DNA of 64,000 bases, taken from NCBI GenBank assembly GCA_017354895.1, contig CP071494.1:1116001-1180000 (forward strand). Reading direction: 5' to 3'. The stretch comes from Podospora comata (Eukaryota > Ascomycota > Sordariomycetes > Sordariales > Podosporaceae). A model generated the notes under the pieces. The model did no database searches and was not told where the DNA came from. It worked only from the letters and a program-made list of their open reading frames with translations. Below are positions 43,909 through 57,203 of this stretch, piece by piece; within the stretch, counting starts at the first letter, position 1, and every line of letters begins with the position of its first letter. A program made the position numbers and the translations under genes.

Positions 43909-46900
43909 ATGAGCCCAGTCGGTTTCGAGGTCTTTATTGAAGGCCTCATATCGCAGATCGCCTATTGCGGCTCAGAAGGTACGTGAACATCTCTCCTGAA
44001 CCACCCTTCCATCATCACCTCCTGGATAACAGCACCACGTTCGAGACTCGCGTTGTCGCCAATTTTTGAGAGTCGCCTCGGTCATTAATACCGATGGAAC
44101 TCATCAATAGGACCCTTTTGGACCAGTTTGCCTATATTTCGCGTGGCCTGACCGACCGTTCAAGGTTTTGCTGGAGACTTACAAGGCTAACAATTGCCGC
44201 AGGCATCACTCTCACACAGCTCTTTGAGTTCATTCGTGAATATCACGGCACCCTCGCTCGCGAGAGTGGCAAAACCCACCCAGAAGTACCCATCAAGTCA
44301 GAGGGTGATGATGGCGAAGACATTGAGAGCACGCTCACCGATGCCGAGTTGGCCTCGGCGCGGTTGGCTTGGGACTGGCTCCGGTCCAGACCGCAGATTT
44401 TGATTAACGGCCATCCTAAGAGGTATTGGAATTTCCTCGAGTTCGACCAAGTCTTGGCTCTACCCAAAGCGGCGCCCACCGGTGGTCCGTCCGAGTCATC
44501 GGCAATTGACCCTCAGTTAGAAGCTCCCGCCGCCAAATCCACAACTGCGAAAGGCAAGGGAAAGGGCAAGGGCAATGGCAAGGGCAATGCCCAGGTCGAG
44601 AAGCCCAAGAAGAGCCTTGCTGTCCGACCTCGGATTGTGCCGTCAAAAGAAGTTGTTTGGCAGACCTTGACCCATCACGGTATCGACTACAAGAAGGTTC
44701 CGCCTCTAGAATGGGCTTGTTTACAGGGCATTGCCACAGCAAAGCACCATGGCATTCTTCAGAGCAACCTCCGAAAGCTTGTCGATCAAGATAAACGGTC
44801 TCTGCCCAAGAGAACAGATTCACTCTTTAGGAAAGGTTACATTGTGAAACGAACCGTCGTAGTTCAAAAGATGAAGACGAGTATGCTCTGGCTGGCTGAC
44901 TTTGCCCCGAAGACGGTGGATAACGACACGTTTGGTTTGGACTTGAACCCCCAGGCTCTCGAGAAGTTGGCGAAGGACACCAAAACTGTCTCCTGGCATT
45001 CGAAATGGACAGGAACAAACATTGACGTGGCGGCCCTCGGCAAAACTATTGTTGGTGTCGTCAAGGCTTTTGGCGTCATGCGTTATGCCGATCTGAGAAC
45101 CAAGCTTGGAGTGTCTGGCAAGCCATGGCAGATGAAGACTGTTGCAAAGAGTTGTCAGCGGTTTGCAGATTTAGGAGTCATCAAGTATACAGCTGCTTGC
45201 TTTCCCACGACTCGCAAAGTCTTCAAAGACTGTCTCAAGTTCGTTCGCGATCCCACCGACGAGGAGTGGCAGAGGTTCCTGGCCACTGGCAAGAAGACGT
45301 CCCAGTATTCGGATCCTAGCAGACACCGTGAGCCGAAGCCAAATGCGCTCGCGCTTTACGAAAATTCTGGAGCGCGGATTCAAAACCATTGGACTCCAGA
45401 GAAGCCTCTGGCTCAGACAGTCTTCGAGGTGATCAAGAGCGCAGGCCCAAGAGGAGCCTCAAATCCCCAGGTTAGCGTTGCCACTGTCGGCTACCAACAT
45501 CGGCGGTACCTGTCAAGCTACTTGACAAAAGTTGCCGAAACGCGGCAGCCCGCCCACTTGACCCAGTTTCAGGTCAACAGCGAGATGATTCGGATCGGCA
45601 AAACCTCTGCCTACATGTACAGGGCTACTGGCGGGCAGTCTACCGGTGGGCAACCACTCTTGACGCAGACAGCAGCGGCGGACAATCCTGGCTCTGCTTA
45701 TGGCTTTGGAGAGGTTCGGCCCAAGATGTTTGCCCCCGACGAGAAGAATTCACTCAGCGCCCTGTCTCTGATGGCACAACCCCCGCGCCAGGCGAACCGG
45801 AAGCAAAGCCACGTTGCTGCACAGTTGAGAAGACAGGAGCAGGCCCTAGAGGAAGCCAGAATTGCGTCGATGCAGTCTATTGCTGAAGAAACCCCGGCGG
45901 CTGATACCGATACGGCTGATGCGGCGCCAAAGGAGGCTGCTATTGAGGTTGTCGAGGAAGCTGAGGTTGCAGCTTCTCCTCACCCATCACTGAAGCGGGG
46001 AGCAGACGAGATATCTGGAGATGATCGCCCACCGGAGTTGTCCCCAGGTACCGTCTACAAGGTCCGTATCGGTGAGCCGCACTCGCTCAACCCGCAGCGG
46101 AGGAAGCGTGGTGCTCAGAGCGATTCGCTTGTCATTGTATTCAAGAGCCAAGGCGATACTCCCTTCGTACCAGCTTCAACCCCACAGAGATGGAGCGAAT
46201 TCGGAAATGATGGCGCCGCAGACAACATGACGGTTGAATTAGGGGAGCCGTCACCTTCGACACCTGCTCCGGAAGCTACAGTGGAAGAGGTTGAGAGGGC
46301 CACTCCTACTCGCGGCAGAGGGCGTGGTCGTGGTCGTGGTGGTGGAGGTGGCCGAGGTCGTGGCCGGAAGGGGCAAACCACTGCTGCCAATGGACAGAAG
46401 CAGTTCGTCTGCGAAAAGTGCGGAAGTTCGTGGAAGAATTCGAACGGGTTACAGTATCATCTGACGGCCGGGCAGAATGCCTGCAATACGAATTTCGATC
46501 CTTCACACAACTTTAACAAGCGCCGACCCATGGAACCTGTCTCGACACCCCCAGTTGAGAACTCCGGTACACCAACCACTCGAGGTGTCCGTAAGACTGG
46601 GGCCACGGCTACCAAGCTCCGAAGAGGAGCTCTTCGGCCATCTATGAGAAAGCGGCCTGCAGACGAAGCCAGGGAAAGCGAGATGGAGTTTAGAGGTGTT
46701 GAGGTTGCTGCCATTCCGGCGACTGCTCAGGTTGGGACGGTTATTCTAGACCCAGACCCGCCGGTTCAGCCTTTTCAAATTCAGAGCAGGTTGCTAACCC
46801 AGCGGAACTTTGTCCAGCAGTCCAGAATGCCACTGGGTAACAAAGCTGCACCTGCCGCACCTTTCACTTTTCAGGGCCAAGTCAGTGCCCCCCCTCAACC

Positions 46901-49900
46901 TATGGACTTGGACACCCGGCCGATCTCAGCTGCTAAGCCCGCGACCCAGGCTTTACCAAGTATGCAGCTGACAGCCCAGGCTCCGGCCCAGCATGTCTAC
47001 AATGGCACAGCTGATGTTGAAATGCCTGACAAGCAGCATGATGTTGCGGTTCCGGACGAGCAACAGGACGTTGAGATGTCTGAACAGCCAGACGACCAGC
47101 CAGTCGGTGTTTCACAGTATCCAGATGTGCCTGATCCAAATGCTCATCAGGCGTTCAACCCAGAGAATCGCGTGCTCACACTGGAGAAGACAGAAGCACA
47201 TCCAGCCAGCACTACGCCAGCGCCATCCCAAGACTCTCAGGGCATCAAGCCCTTCGTGCCGAATTACTCGTCCTATGAACAACTCGCAACGAACGCGAAG
47301 GTGCGGACTGCCATGGTTTTTGATATCGTGCAGTATCTTTTAGACAATAACAATGGCGTGTTTCCTGGTGAGAAAGCTGTTTTTTATGCCGCACTTCGGG
47401 TCTATTTGGCGACGTTCCCGGGAACCACTCCACCAAGTCTAAAGAACTGTCAGACTGCCATTAACTCGCTGCAGGCTCGCAAGTTGATAGACATGCACAC
47501 TTACTTGTTGAGGAATATGCAGGGCAGGATGGAGACATACAGCGTACTGGTTCGCCACGGCATGGATCCTTCTGCAGAAGCCGTCAAATTCACCGCGCGA
47601 ATGATCAAGGAAGCGTTTCCGGGATTGTACATCCCGCCTGCGTTCTCGCCTACCCCGGAAGAGATGGCTGATTTACAGGAGACTGACCCGAAGTACCCAA
47701 AGGGGGAAAGGGACGCACGACCAAATGCAAATGGTCAGAAGTTTCGGGCCAGGAGGCGGCAGATCACTGAGGTTGAGGTTTTCAATGCCCCGTACTACAA
47801 TCAGAACATTGCTGGCCAGCCTGTCAAAGATACCTTGCGGCCTAATCACCTGCGGAGCCACGGGAATGTCGGGCAGAAGAGGCAAGCCCCGGAAGACGGG
47901 GCCGGGGCCGGGGCCCAGAGCTCTTCCCCGAAACGGCACAAGTCGAACGGGGGGCATGCGACTCATCCAGAAAATCAAAGCGACTCACTCGTGGATCCCG
48001 AGCTTTTCAAAACGTTGCCCCCTCAACAACACTACCCGCTTGGCAACATCAACCACATCGACAGCATTCACAGGCCATCCATCGTTGAAGCCGTCAAGCA
48101 CTTCCGTCTCTTGCCCACACGGGGCGGCAGCAAGATGCATCACAATGCCCGGCCAAGCAAGTCGCCGACGAAGATACCCGAATCCCTCGGCAGGATCAAG
48201 AACCCAGGGTTGAACAGTATGCCGACTTGGTTTTTCAAGAAGGGTTCCTACTTCTACAATCTTAATGCCAATCCCAACCCTGAGCTTGTCTCGCCTACAG
48301 TTAAATTCTTGGAGCCCAACGATAGCCTCGAGGTTGACGATGGAGAGTTTGAGAGTGATGAAGAGGGGACGTTGTGGACTCCCGAGCTTGAGTCGAATGA
48401 TGGCGAATCTATGGGCACGGATTGCGACGAAATTACTGTGGTGTTGGATGAAGAGGTTGAGAAGCCAAAGGAGTTCACGTTTGCCGAGAGCACTAAGCTG
48501 ACACAAGTTGCGGATGGGGTGTGGCACGAGCACAGCCAAAAGCACTTCAAGAGGCTTGATACCAGCTTCACTGTTGATGGCTATATGCCGACCCGGAAGT
48601 GGCAGCTTGAGCAGAACATCCCCAGAAGCATTGAGACTATGGCGAAGAAGAGCGACTTGGATGCCCATACTGACTGGAAAGACAAAAAGTATGCGCTGTT
48701 TTGCACACTTATCGACAAGGTCTCAGACTGGGAATTGTCCAAGAATGGGTCTACCTTGCTTGAGTCTGGCAGTGTGGCGCCTGATTTCATCATCCTCAAC
48801 ATCACTCCCAAGCATGGAATGAGCCATATGCCGGTCAAGGCCCGCTTCAACGATCAGAAGCAGTTCACGATGGACACCCTTGATTACCAGGAGCTGGAGT
48901 CTGATGACGATCATCAAGAGCTCTTGCCCGGGGCTTTTGCCCACAGGAAGAAACGTCTTGGCAGGCCTCCCGGTTCCAAGTCGCAGACCACTCGGACTCG
49001 CTCTGGGAAGATCAAACTCAAAGAGATCAAGACCAAGCGCGAGCATACTGGCTTCCCGCAGTGCCCAGAGGACTTCCTTAGACAGCCGGGTGACAGGGCC
49101 GAGGGGCTGGACTGGTCAAGTGAGAATGTGCGTCTCGCTACTTACGTTGCCATCGGTACACTCCTGGGTGGTACTTCTCGTTCTGTTGATTGGGGCTTGA
49201 TTATGAGGATATATCCTGAGCAAACGTAAGTTCTTTGTTTCGTTCTCGAGAGAGTGAAGAGAGTGCTAACAGTTTCACAGTCTCAGTCAATTGCGGCACT
49301 ACTGGGGTATGCTTAGGAAAGATCGCGCGTCGAGCATTGTCATATTGACGGCCAAGTTTCACAAGAAGTTTCTCAAGGCTTACGAGGAGGAAGAGTTGCC
49401 GCCTCTCGACTTTGACGATGTGCTTGCCTACGACTGGCTTAAGCTCATCAAGTGGACGACCAGACTGGATTGGGAAGAGAAGACGGCGTTGCCCGCCACA
49501 AGCCAGGCCCTGGAGGAGAACTTCACCCTGACTCCCGTTAGGCACGAGGACCGTGAATGGCGCGAGGCTTACTATCACCCCCAGCGATCCGTCTTTAACC
49601 GTTTCCAGGACGCCACATCCGAGCCGTTGGCTGTTTCACTGGACAATCAGCCCAAGCCCAAGCTGTCTCAAGATATGATGGTCGCCATGGCCTGGATTCG
49701 CTCGCTCTGCGTGACACCTGTCCAAGAGAAGCTAGACGAGAAGTTGGTGCAGAAGCGTAACGGCCTCTATCCACACATGAGAGCTGTCGAGATCACGGAG
49801 CTGGTGGAGAGAGCCATCGAGCAGCTTCAGCGCATGCACGTTATCTCCAAGTCTTCCAGGGACTGCAGTAACGGTCGTCAGTGGCGATTCAACACTAGAG

Positions 49901-50661
49901 TGTTTGAACAGCTTGTCAAGGCGGCCAGCCAGGAGAAGTTTGAGCAGGCCTATCGGTACAAGAAGAAGCTGGACGAGGCGTTCAGAGCCAAGGGCAAGTC
50001 TTCGGTTCGTTTCAAGGCTGACGACAAGGGCATGACGATGGTGCTTGTCAATATGCAAGCCATGGGCCGGGTTCGCACTGTCATCCTCGACCAGAAGAAT
50101 GTGCCCATGGGTCATGAGCCCGGGAACTATGAAACGAGAAAGTATCCCAAGGAGTACATGCACTTCAAGATGGACATCATTCCCACCGACAAGTATGTCT
50201 ACGATGACGACGCCGAGCTTGTCGAACTTCGAGAGAAGATTTTGGCTGCCAAACCGCCTGCTGCGGGGCCGGGAGGGGCGGTTCCGGTCTGGATGACTTG
50301 CCACGGCGATCTGAATGTGGACATGTGGATCCAGTACCTGAGCGTGGTGGTGATCACGCTGGCTTCACGTGGCAGCATGAGGCCTGACGAGCTGGTCAAG
50401 ACAGTCAAGCCGGTGATTATGGAGTTTGAGGCGGAGCTGATCATGGATTGGTTGGAGGGCGTGGGCGTGCTCAAGGAGCAAATTGTCGGGATGGCGAGAG
50501 GCCTTGGAGAGTGGTGGTGGACTGTGGTGGAGGTTTCCAAGGAGGGATTGACTGCTCCTGCTGAGAAGGATAAAGGAAAGGGAAAGGAAGTGGAGCAAAG
50601 TGCTGCCGGTAACAAGCCGAGAAAGTCGTTGCCGAGTGGTAGGCCCACGGTTACTGCTTGA
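43909..50661 (+). CDS. TFC3: TFIIIC B-block-binding subunit (Tfc3/tau138-like), 2157 aa
   Basis: The largest TFIIIC subunit, which recognises the B box of tRNA genes and nucleates RNA polymerase III initiation. Exons are 43909-43978, 44203-49225 and 49281-50661. The first intron (224 bp) is supported by the join SEGITLTQLFEFIREYHG, which continues the N-terminal winged helix; a later ATG at 44094 would lose it. The B-block domain lies at about 175-260 (QTLTHHGIDYKKVPP onwards). Further winged-helix-like regions follow, one around GASNPQVSVATVGY. A C2H2-like finger (CEKCGSSW...H...C) near 760 comes after an RGRGRGRGGGG stretch. An AT-hook (GRPPGSK) sits near 1608. Long stretches between 560 and 1080 are low in complexity. 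The C-terminal domain occupies the last 450 residues. Confidence 0.9.
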
Positions 50662-51458
50662 GGAAGTTTGAGGGATGATGTTTTGTTGGAACTTTTGTGC
50701 ATCAGGATACTATGTTGCTCTCCCACTCTGTTTGTAGTGGATAGAAGAGCTAGGAAATATGGGGGAGGGAACAGCCATGAGAGAGGGAAAAGAGGGCTTT
50801 TTGTTGGAGGTTGGGCTGGACAGGATTTTCTTCGTCGGCATTCTTCACTTGTGATACCCCCTGGTACCTCTTAAGGACTGGGACTTTCATTTTGGGCGTT
50901 TGTGGAGCATAGGAGATGGGGCATTGGCGGATTGGGGGAGTGTGTGTTTCTTGTAGTCATATGTGTAGATTAATGGTTGGTTTTCTGTACTCTGTGTTCT
51001 TGTGATGCTTGTGTTGAGGTGAAAGGATGTGCTGGATGTAAATGTCGACATGTCTCGACTTGCCTTCTTGATACCTATCGACGGCTCTTCTGTCTCCCAC
51101 CGACCAGGATGGGCTGCTGGTTTGTTGCAAGATGAGTGTGCTTAAACTGATATATACCAAGTCTGGGAACCTCGACGGATGCTTTGGGGCGTGCTGACGT
51201 CTGTTCACTGTAAAAGCCCAAGTTGAACAAAATTTGGACATATCAGCAATCAAATTCCCAGTTCCATGTCCTGTCTGTTCCATATTCCACCGGCCAGATC
51301 TCACCGCGATGCTATTGTAATTACAAAATATCTGTATCAATTCCAACAACTCCGTTCCCTTATTATCCCACCCCCCCCACCCCCCCCCCCACCCGCTGCC
51401 CCATCAAAGCAGTTAATTCAACGCCAGTTCCCAAAAATGCAGTTCCACCTCCCCATCC
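50662..51458. other. Convergent 3' region, TFIIIC / E2 genes
   Basis: About 0.8 kb between two convergent stops. A C-run sits at 51369-51392. Nothing coding was recognised; both 3' untranslated regions probably lie here. Confidence 0.6.
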
Positions 51459-52441
51459 TCAACCAAGCATTACCCTCGCCACAGCCGCAATCAACAACAC
51501 AGCCACAGCAATAATCAACCTATCCAACCAAACCGGCACCCCCTCGTCCTGACTTGTATCCCCCCTCCTCGCCTCCGCCAACAACCGCTGCTGCACCCCC
51601 CGCACATCAACCCCCGGATGCGGCATCGGCACCCGTTCAGCAGGTCTCTCGTTATCAACCGTCCCAAGGGGTGCAGGTGCAGCAACAGTCTGAACAAACC
51701 CCTCCGCCAACCTCGCCGTTTCTTCCCCATCACTCTCCGTCTCCTTTTCTTTCCCCTTTTCCCCCATCTCATCCCTCCACCCCATCTTCAACTCCTCGGG
51801 CACCTTTTCTCCTTGCTCCACGACCCCCATCTCCCGACACATCTTCACATGCTCCCCCATCACCTCCTCATTCCTCCTCCCCCCCTGCCCAATACTACAA
51901 CCCACCCCACAAACCCACCCCCTTGACTCCCCCGCCAACCGTCTCCTCACTTCGCTTCCCGCTTCCAACCCCCCTAATTGCCCCTTGACATCCGTCTCCA
52001 TAAACGACCGTAACGCAACCAAGGCTGTCCTAATCCCCCAAGCAGGCTGCCACGTCTCTTCGTGATGGCCGCTGATGCTGAGGCAGATTTCCCTGTTTAC
52101 TTCGAATCTGCCGGAGGGGGTCAGGAATCGGAAGCTAGGCGGGCGGAGGGGGTAGGAAGGCGGGAGGTTGATACGGCCGTGGTAGAGCCCGTTCTCGTAG
52201 GGGGAGGAGGGGGGGCCTAAGAGGGTGAAGTGCCATTCGAAGAGGTCGGTTTCGAGGGGGGAGGCGAGGAAGAAGGGGGAGGGGTGGTTGGTTAGTTCTT
52301 GGGCTTCTTTTACTGCACACACAACGCAAGGAGGGTCAGTGACGGGAAAGGGAGAGAGGATTGGGTGGGGGGGAAAGACATACAAATGCGGCGGATGGTG
52401 GGGGATTTGGAGTTTATTTTGGGGGTTGCTGGGGTCGGCAT
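51459..52441 (-). CDS. ubc6: Ubc6/UBE2J-type ubiquitin-conjugating enzyme, 303 aa
   Basis: A tail-anchored E2 of the ER membrane that serves ER-associated degradation. Exon 1 is 52384-52441 and exon 2 is 51459-52312. The join restores the conserved start PTIRRILKEAQEL and removes an unrelated longer leader that unspliced reading would give. The E2 fold covers about residues 15-160: ETDLFEWHFTLLGPP, YPLRPPSFRFLTPSGRFEVN, then the active-site C96 in EICLSISGHHEETWQP. The C96 context (ICLSIS before HHEETW) is the UBE2J type rather than the common HPN E2. A variable, charged linker leads to a C-terminal membrane anchor, VWLDRLIIAVAVLLIAAVARV. Transcription is towards the TFIIIC gene. Confidence 0.94.
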
Positions 52442-53660
52442 GGTTGAGGATGGTGGGAGGAGGTGTTGGTAGGTAGTAGGTGGTGTCGCGTGTGTTGTTG
52501 GGAGGGTAATGATATCGCCGTTTGATCAATAGGTGATAGGTAGGTTAAATAGGATCTCGTCGGTAAGTAAGCAAGTTTCAGTCACCAACACTTGTCGCAA
52601 GCTCCAACAAAATGCAACACCTGTCTCCGGCGGCGGCGGCGCAAAACTCAAAAAGTACCCGTTGTGCAAAAGGAAAAGTTGTGAAGCTCGCAGAAAGTAT
52701 GACGGAATATCCGTAATAATCTTCTGTCCGATGATAAGATTGAGGGGCAGCAGCAGCAACAGCAGCAGCAACAGCAGCAGCGGTAATAAAGCAGAAGCGG
52801 CCAGGTTGCAACAACGACCGCCCGATGCCACTAAAATTAAATGAACGCTTGTTACGGAGGGTAGATTCGATTTACTTTCGAAGATTAACTAATAAGATAA
52901 AAACTTGCGCAGAGGAGAGAAAAAAAGATGATGACTTTATTCACCTCGTTCCTGTCTCTCCGATAGACTAGTTTTCAGAAGCAGCTGAGACAAAGCTGCT
53001 GCTGACTTCGGTGCTGAACGAATGCGCGGACGGATCTAATTAGGAATAGCGCTGGTGCGATGGCTTGGCAAGGAAGGAGTGGGGATCTTCGGGAAGGTTG
53101 CTCAGCGTTGGTGTCGGGCCGAGGATTGGGAGGGGAATCTCGGAAACATCACCAGCCCCAGGATATTGGCGAGACTCTCAACAACCACCACCTTCTTTCA
53201 CGCTAAAATGTTTCTCAGAAGGGATGGTCTTAGTAGCCCCAAACCACCTGCAGCATCCAACCATGCCTGTCGGTTCACCAAGTCAACTTCAACAACAAAC
53301 TCCCAGCTATATTACCACAAGCCATAAATCTACATCACCCCTCCCCCCCCAGATTGTAATTTAATACACCCATTTGTCCCTCTCAAATTTCCCACCCCAA
53401 ATGCCATGCTGAACAAACGTTCGCTTCGTGCTGATAGCCCTTCAAATATCAAATGTAAAAAAAAGAAAAAAAAAGAAAAGAAAAAAAAAGGGGTATTCCA
53501 TCATCATCCCACGCTTTCCTCCCTGTCTCATAAAAACTTCAACAACAACGCCAGACACACAGCAACCACAAACAAACCAAAAAAAAAAAAAAAAAAAAAA
53601 CATAATGCACACATCCCATTCCCATCCCTTCCCATCCCTCCAAAATATCCCTCCCACCCC
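52442..53660. other. Intergenic region, E2 / SCC4 genes
   Basis: About 1.2 kb holding the E2 promoter and the SCC4 3' untranslated region. It carries a CAG-rich repeat at 52748-52780 and A-runs near 53458-53490 and 53579-53600. No gene was recognised. Confidence 0.6.
52748..52780. repeat. CAG/CAACAG trinucleotide repeat
   Basis: Eleven consecutive triplets, nine CAG and two CAA, in non-coding sequence upstream of the E2 gene. It is a simple repeat with no evident function. Confidence 0.85.
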
Positions 53661-56482
53661 CTACCTCAACTGCGTCTTCTCATAAGCCTCATTAGCCAAC
53701 CTCACCCCCTCCCCCCTCGCCCTTCCCGCCTCCCCCACCCGCCCCTCAATCTCAAAACTCTGCCCCAGCATCCCCTCCGCCACACTCATCCACAACAAAT
53801 TCCCGCTCTTCCTCGCCTGCGTCGCCCCCGCCTTGGCACTCTTCAGCGCCTGCTCCCCCACCACATTCTCAAACAGCTTACACCTCATGATATTCAGCGC
53901 CATGCTCAAATACTGCGTATTGTTCAGCTGCTGCGCTCCCGAAAGCCCCCCCTGGATGTGCCGTTTCGCTTGATTGAGCGACAGCTCCGGTTCAAATGTG
54001 CTCGACGCCAACACCAGATTCCAGGCCGTTCTGATTTCAAGATCGGGATTGTCCTCGCAGATGGGGCGGAGGAGGTCAATCAACTCGGCCGTCTCGGCGC
54101 TGTCGCGGTGGTTGGGTTCTTGCATAATGTACACCCTGTTCAGCGCGGCAAGGATACACAATTCTGTCTCGAGCCGGGAGCCATTCTTGTACGCCCCCGT
54201 GGGATCAAGCTCAAAACGGGGGTTCTTCCAGATGGCGAGCGCTTCGTCCATGTTGGCCATGCCCTGCTGCTGGCAGCCTTCGAGGTAGAGGGTTAAGATA
54301 TCGACCGAACTGCCCGGCGAGGGGGACGTGTGGGGTTGCTCGTGGATGGCATCAAGGCTCTGCTTTACTCTGGCCCAGTCGGTGACTGTGGCTGCCTGAA
54401 GCCCAATGAGAATGTGGGTATAGCAGGTTAGTTCTCTGGCCCAGTCGTGTTGCCTGAGGGCTTCTGGAAGGGGCTGAGGAGCGGTGGAGACTTTGGTGTC
54501 GTCAAGGACGCGGAGGCCTTCGTTCCACAAGGTTGCGCTCCGGCCGGGGGTGGTGGCTCTGTAGTGGGCGACGATGCCGTTGAAGACCCAGCTGTGATGG
54601 TTGTCAGTCTAGTTGGAGCGACTGCAAGAATGACAGGAAATCTTACGCTATAGCCCAAGCCTCCTGCTTCCCCAATGTCGACAAGACCAGATAGTCTGCA
54701 TTCCCCTCTCCCTGCCGCACCACCGCCCTCGTATCGTTACTAACCGTCGGCGCCGTATTCGACATCCGGTTGATAGACAACAACACCTCCCCATTCTGAA
54801 GCGGCCAGTCCGGCGAGTTCTTGAGCTCTTCCAGCTGTCTTTGAAGAACAGTCAACTTTTGCGCCGCAACCTGATGTGATTTCTGGTGAAGGCTGCAGGC
54901 CAAATCAAGCAGTCGCAACAGTATATCGATCTGTGGTATCTGAATAGACGACTCCAACTGTATCTTGGACACCTGGGCAACACACAACTGCACCCGGTTG
55001 GCCCAGTCATCCTTCATGGTGGTCATGTGGGCGAACCCTTCTAACAGCATGGCCATGGCAAAAATCGAAAAATCTTTGCGCTGGTTGGCAACCCCGGCAA
55101 TTTTTCGTAGATTGTCAATCGCGCCGTGTTCGGCTGGAGATCCGGCCTGGAGATGGAACGACGCCTTGAGGAACCGGAAAGCATAGATCCAGTGAACATG
55201 TTTGTAAGTCCCGCAATCCGAAATGTGCCCCTCAATGAGCTTGAAAGCAGCTTTGGGATTTCGTTGAAAGAGCGTCTTCATGAGGAGAAACTGGGAGCAG
55301 TATTTGAGATCAAGAAATCGGTTCTGGTAGTACCTGTCAGCGTCTGGTTCCATGCAACGGTAGGCAACATAAACTTACCTTGTCGCAAACAGCTATCCCT
55401 CTTGTCAGGGTCGTTTCTGCCTCCATGATGTTGGTCGTTTCATCAATCAATACGCTGGCATATCGCAAACACAGCCTCGCTTCCAGTCGAGGCCACAACT
55501 TGTTCGACTTGAGAGCAACATCCAGACACCCCAAGCCAGTCGCCACTAATTTGTGGTGGTCCGCTACTTCCGTCTCAGACATGGATTTGGCGACTCTTTG
55601 AGACGCCGTGTTTGCCTTCTCGAAACAGTCCTCGGCTACAGATATTAAAAGGGGGAGCGTTTCGGTATGTGCCGAGGAACTGGGCGTGGCTGGCGACTTT
55701 GCAACTCCTGCTCCAACACTAGGTCGTCTTTGGTCTTTTGGTATTTTCAGTGAAGGCGCCGCTCGAGAGGGTGGTGGTCGCTCATTGAGCTTTGGGCTAT
55801 CTTCGGCAAACGGTGTTCGCTGCGGGGGTCTCGCAATCGGAGGAAGCTGTGATATTTGAGGACTCATCGTTCTCGCGGGAGGCTGCGATGCCGGTGGTAC
55901 ATGACTCGTAGGTCTCGGTGTGGCAGGTGATTGCTGAAGGTAGGACGGGTTGACAAATTGTACGGGAGCGGCCGAGGGGGTGGGTATCGGTGGTTGCGGT
56001 GGTTGTGATGGTGAAGGTTGAGTATAGGTCCCATTACTGTAGTTTACATAGGGCTGCGGCTGTGGCGCACTCGAAGCCGGATAGTATTGGGCAGTCGGCT
56101 GCACCGGCGGTTGTGGTTGGTGCTGGCGGTGTTGTTGTGCCGGTGGTTGCGGGTGCGGGAGCAGAAGTTGCTGCGGTTGCAGTTGTGGTTGCGATTGTGG
56201 GTGCTGTTGCTGAGGGTATGCGGGATGGACATATTGATTGTGTTGGTACTGCTGCTGGTTCCCATTTTGGTATCCATTTGTATATGGGGGATAGGCAGTC
56301 TGCGACACGGGTGGCAGACGCGGATGTGGTTGTCCCTGTGGTTGCGGCAACTGAGGTCGTTGCTGATGCTGTTGCGCCTGGTGTTGCCCGTATGCGTGTT
56401 GCTGAGGGTGGAATTGAGGATGCTGCGGTTGATGTCCACCACCGTATGCCTGCCCTGGCGGCATTGTGTCTCGATATGTCAT
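53661..56482 (-). CDS. SCC4: Scc4/Mau2 cohesin loading factor, 903 aa
   Basis: Partner of Scc2 in loading cohesin onto chromatin in the nucleus. Exons are 55379-56482, 54647-55323 and 53661-54591. The second exon is taken to begin at AAC (55323), because the join CDK-NRFLDLKYCSQFL matches the family and the nearer AG would shift the frame. The first 270 residues are low in complexity, rich in glutamine, histidine and proline. The folded part starts near ETLPLLISVAEDCFEKAN and consists of helical TPR-like repeats to the end, as in other Mau2 proteins. The N-terminal extension makes it longer than yeast Scc4 (about 620 aa) but fits filamentous fungi. A second in-frame ATG (MPPGQAYGG, six codons in) is an alternative start. 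Confidence 0.9.
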
Positions 56483-57203
56483 CGCATTGGCCGGTCCCCA
56501 AAGAGTCTATATCACCCTTTCTTCACCTTTGATTCCGGCTGGCGGCGCGCTGTCGTGCGCATCGATTGTCGTCGAGTGTCCGTCCTTGGCCTCCAACTCC
56601 GAGTCTCGAACGGTCTCCAACGCGCGCCGCTGCACATGGATGTGGGTGCTGTCATGTGGAGTTCAAGGACCCTTCTGGATGGAACAACTGGGCTCCAGCC
56701 ACTTTCGTTGACAGAAAAGCACGGAGATCAAATTGTGGCGTTCTGGATGTGGCTGGTGTGCCTCACTTCGTACACATGCTCATGTTCCCTTCAATTCAAG
56801 ATCACAAAGTGACACAAATGTCCGGTGCAATGAGCATGAATCACCGGCTTTGTTCCAGAGTTAGCAATCAGCTTATAATAATAGTATTACGGGATGGACT
56901 TCACCGGTACCACTACATGTTCTGTCCGCGGAATGATCGGCACTATCTCAATTCTTAAATCACATTTTCAGCGGGCAAACAATGGCTCTTGAATCAGTCA
57001 TATCATGTCACATAGCAGAAGATATCAATTTTTGGTTCCACCAAGGGTAAGTGTGAGGTCGATTCTGGTCTCAATATCTAAAGCCCGTCCGGAGAGACTA
57101 CTGGAGTTTTATATCCTCTCAGCAGCAGGGTATACTCCGAGAATCCATAGTGATATCCCTCCACATTTCCACCCTTTTCATCGTCATCAAGACGACGCTA
57201 CGC
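56483..57203. other. Intergenic region, SCC4 / eL36 genes
   Basis: About 0.7 kb between the start of SCC4 and the stop of eL36, both on the minus strand. Nothing beyond a promoter and a 3' untranslated region is expected, and no further feature was seen. Confidence 0.6.

Noticed and set aside
44094-44202. ATG at 44094 as the start of the TFIIIC subunit
   Set aside because: It lies in the proposed first intron. Splicing from 43978 to 44203 gives a continuous winged-helix N-terminus that the later start would lose.
53406-54296. 296-codon open frame opposite SCC4
   Set aside because: It begins in A-runs and then mirrors the SCC4 last exon; the translation is biased and has no domain.
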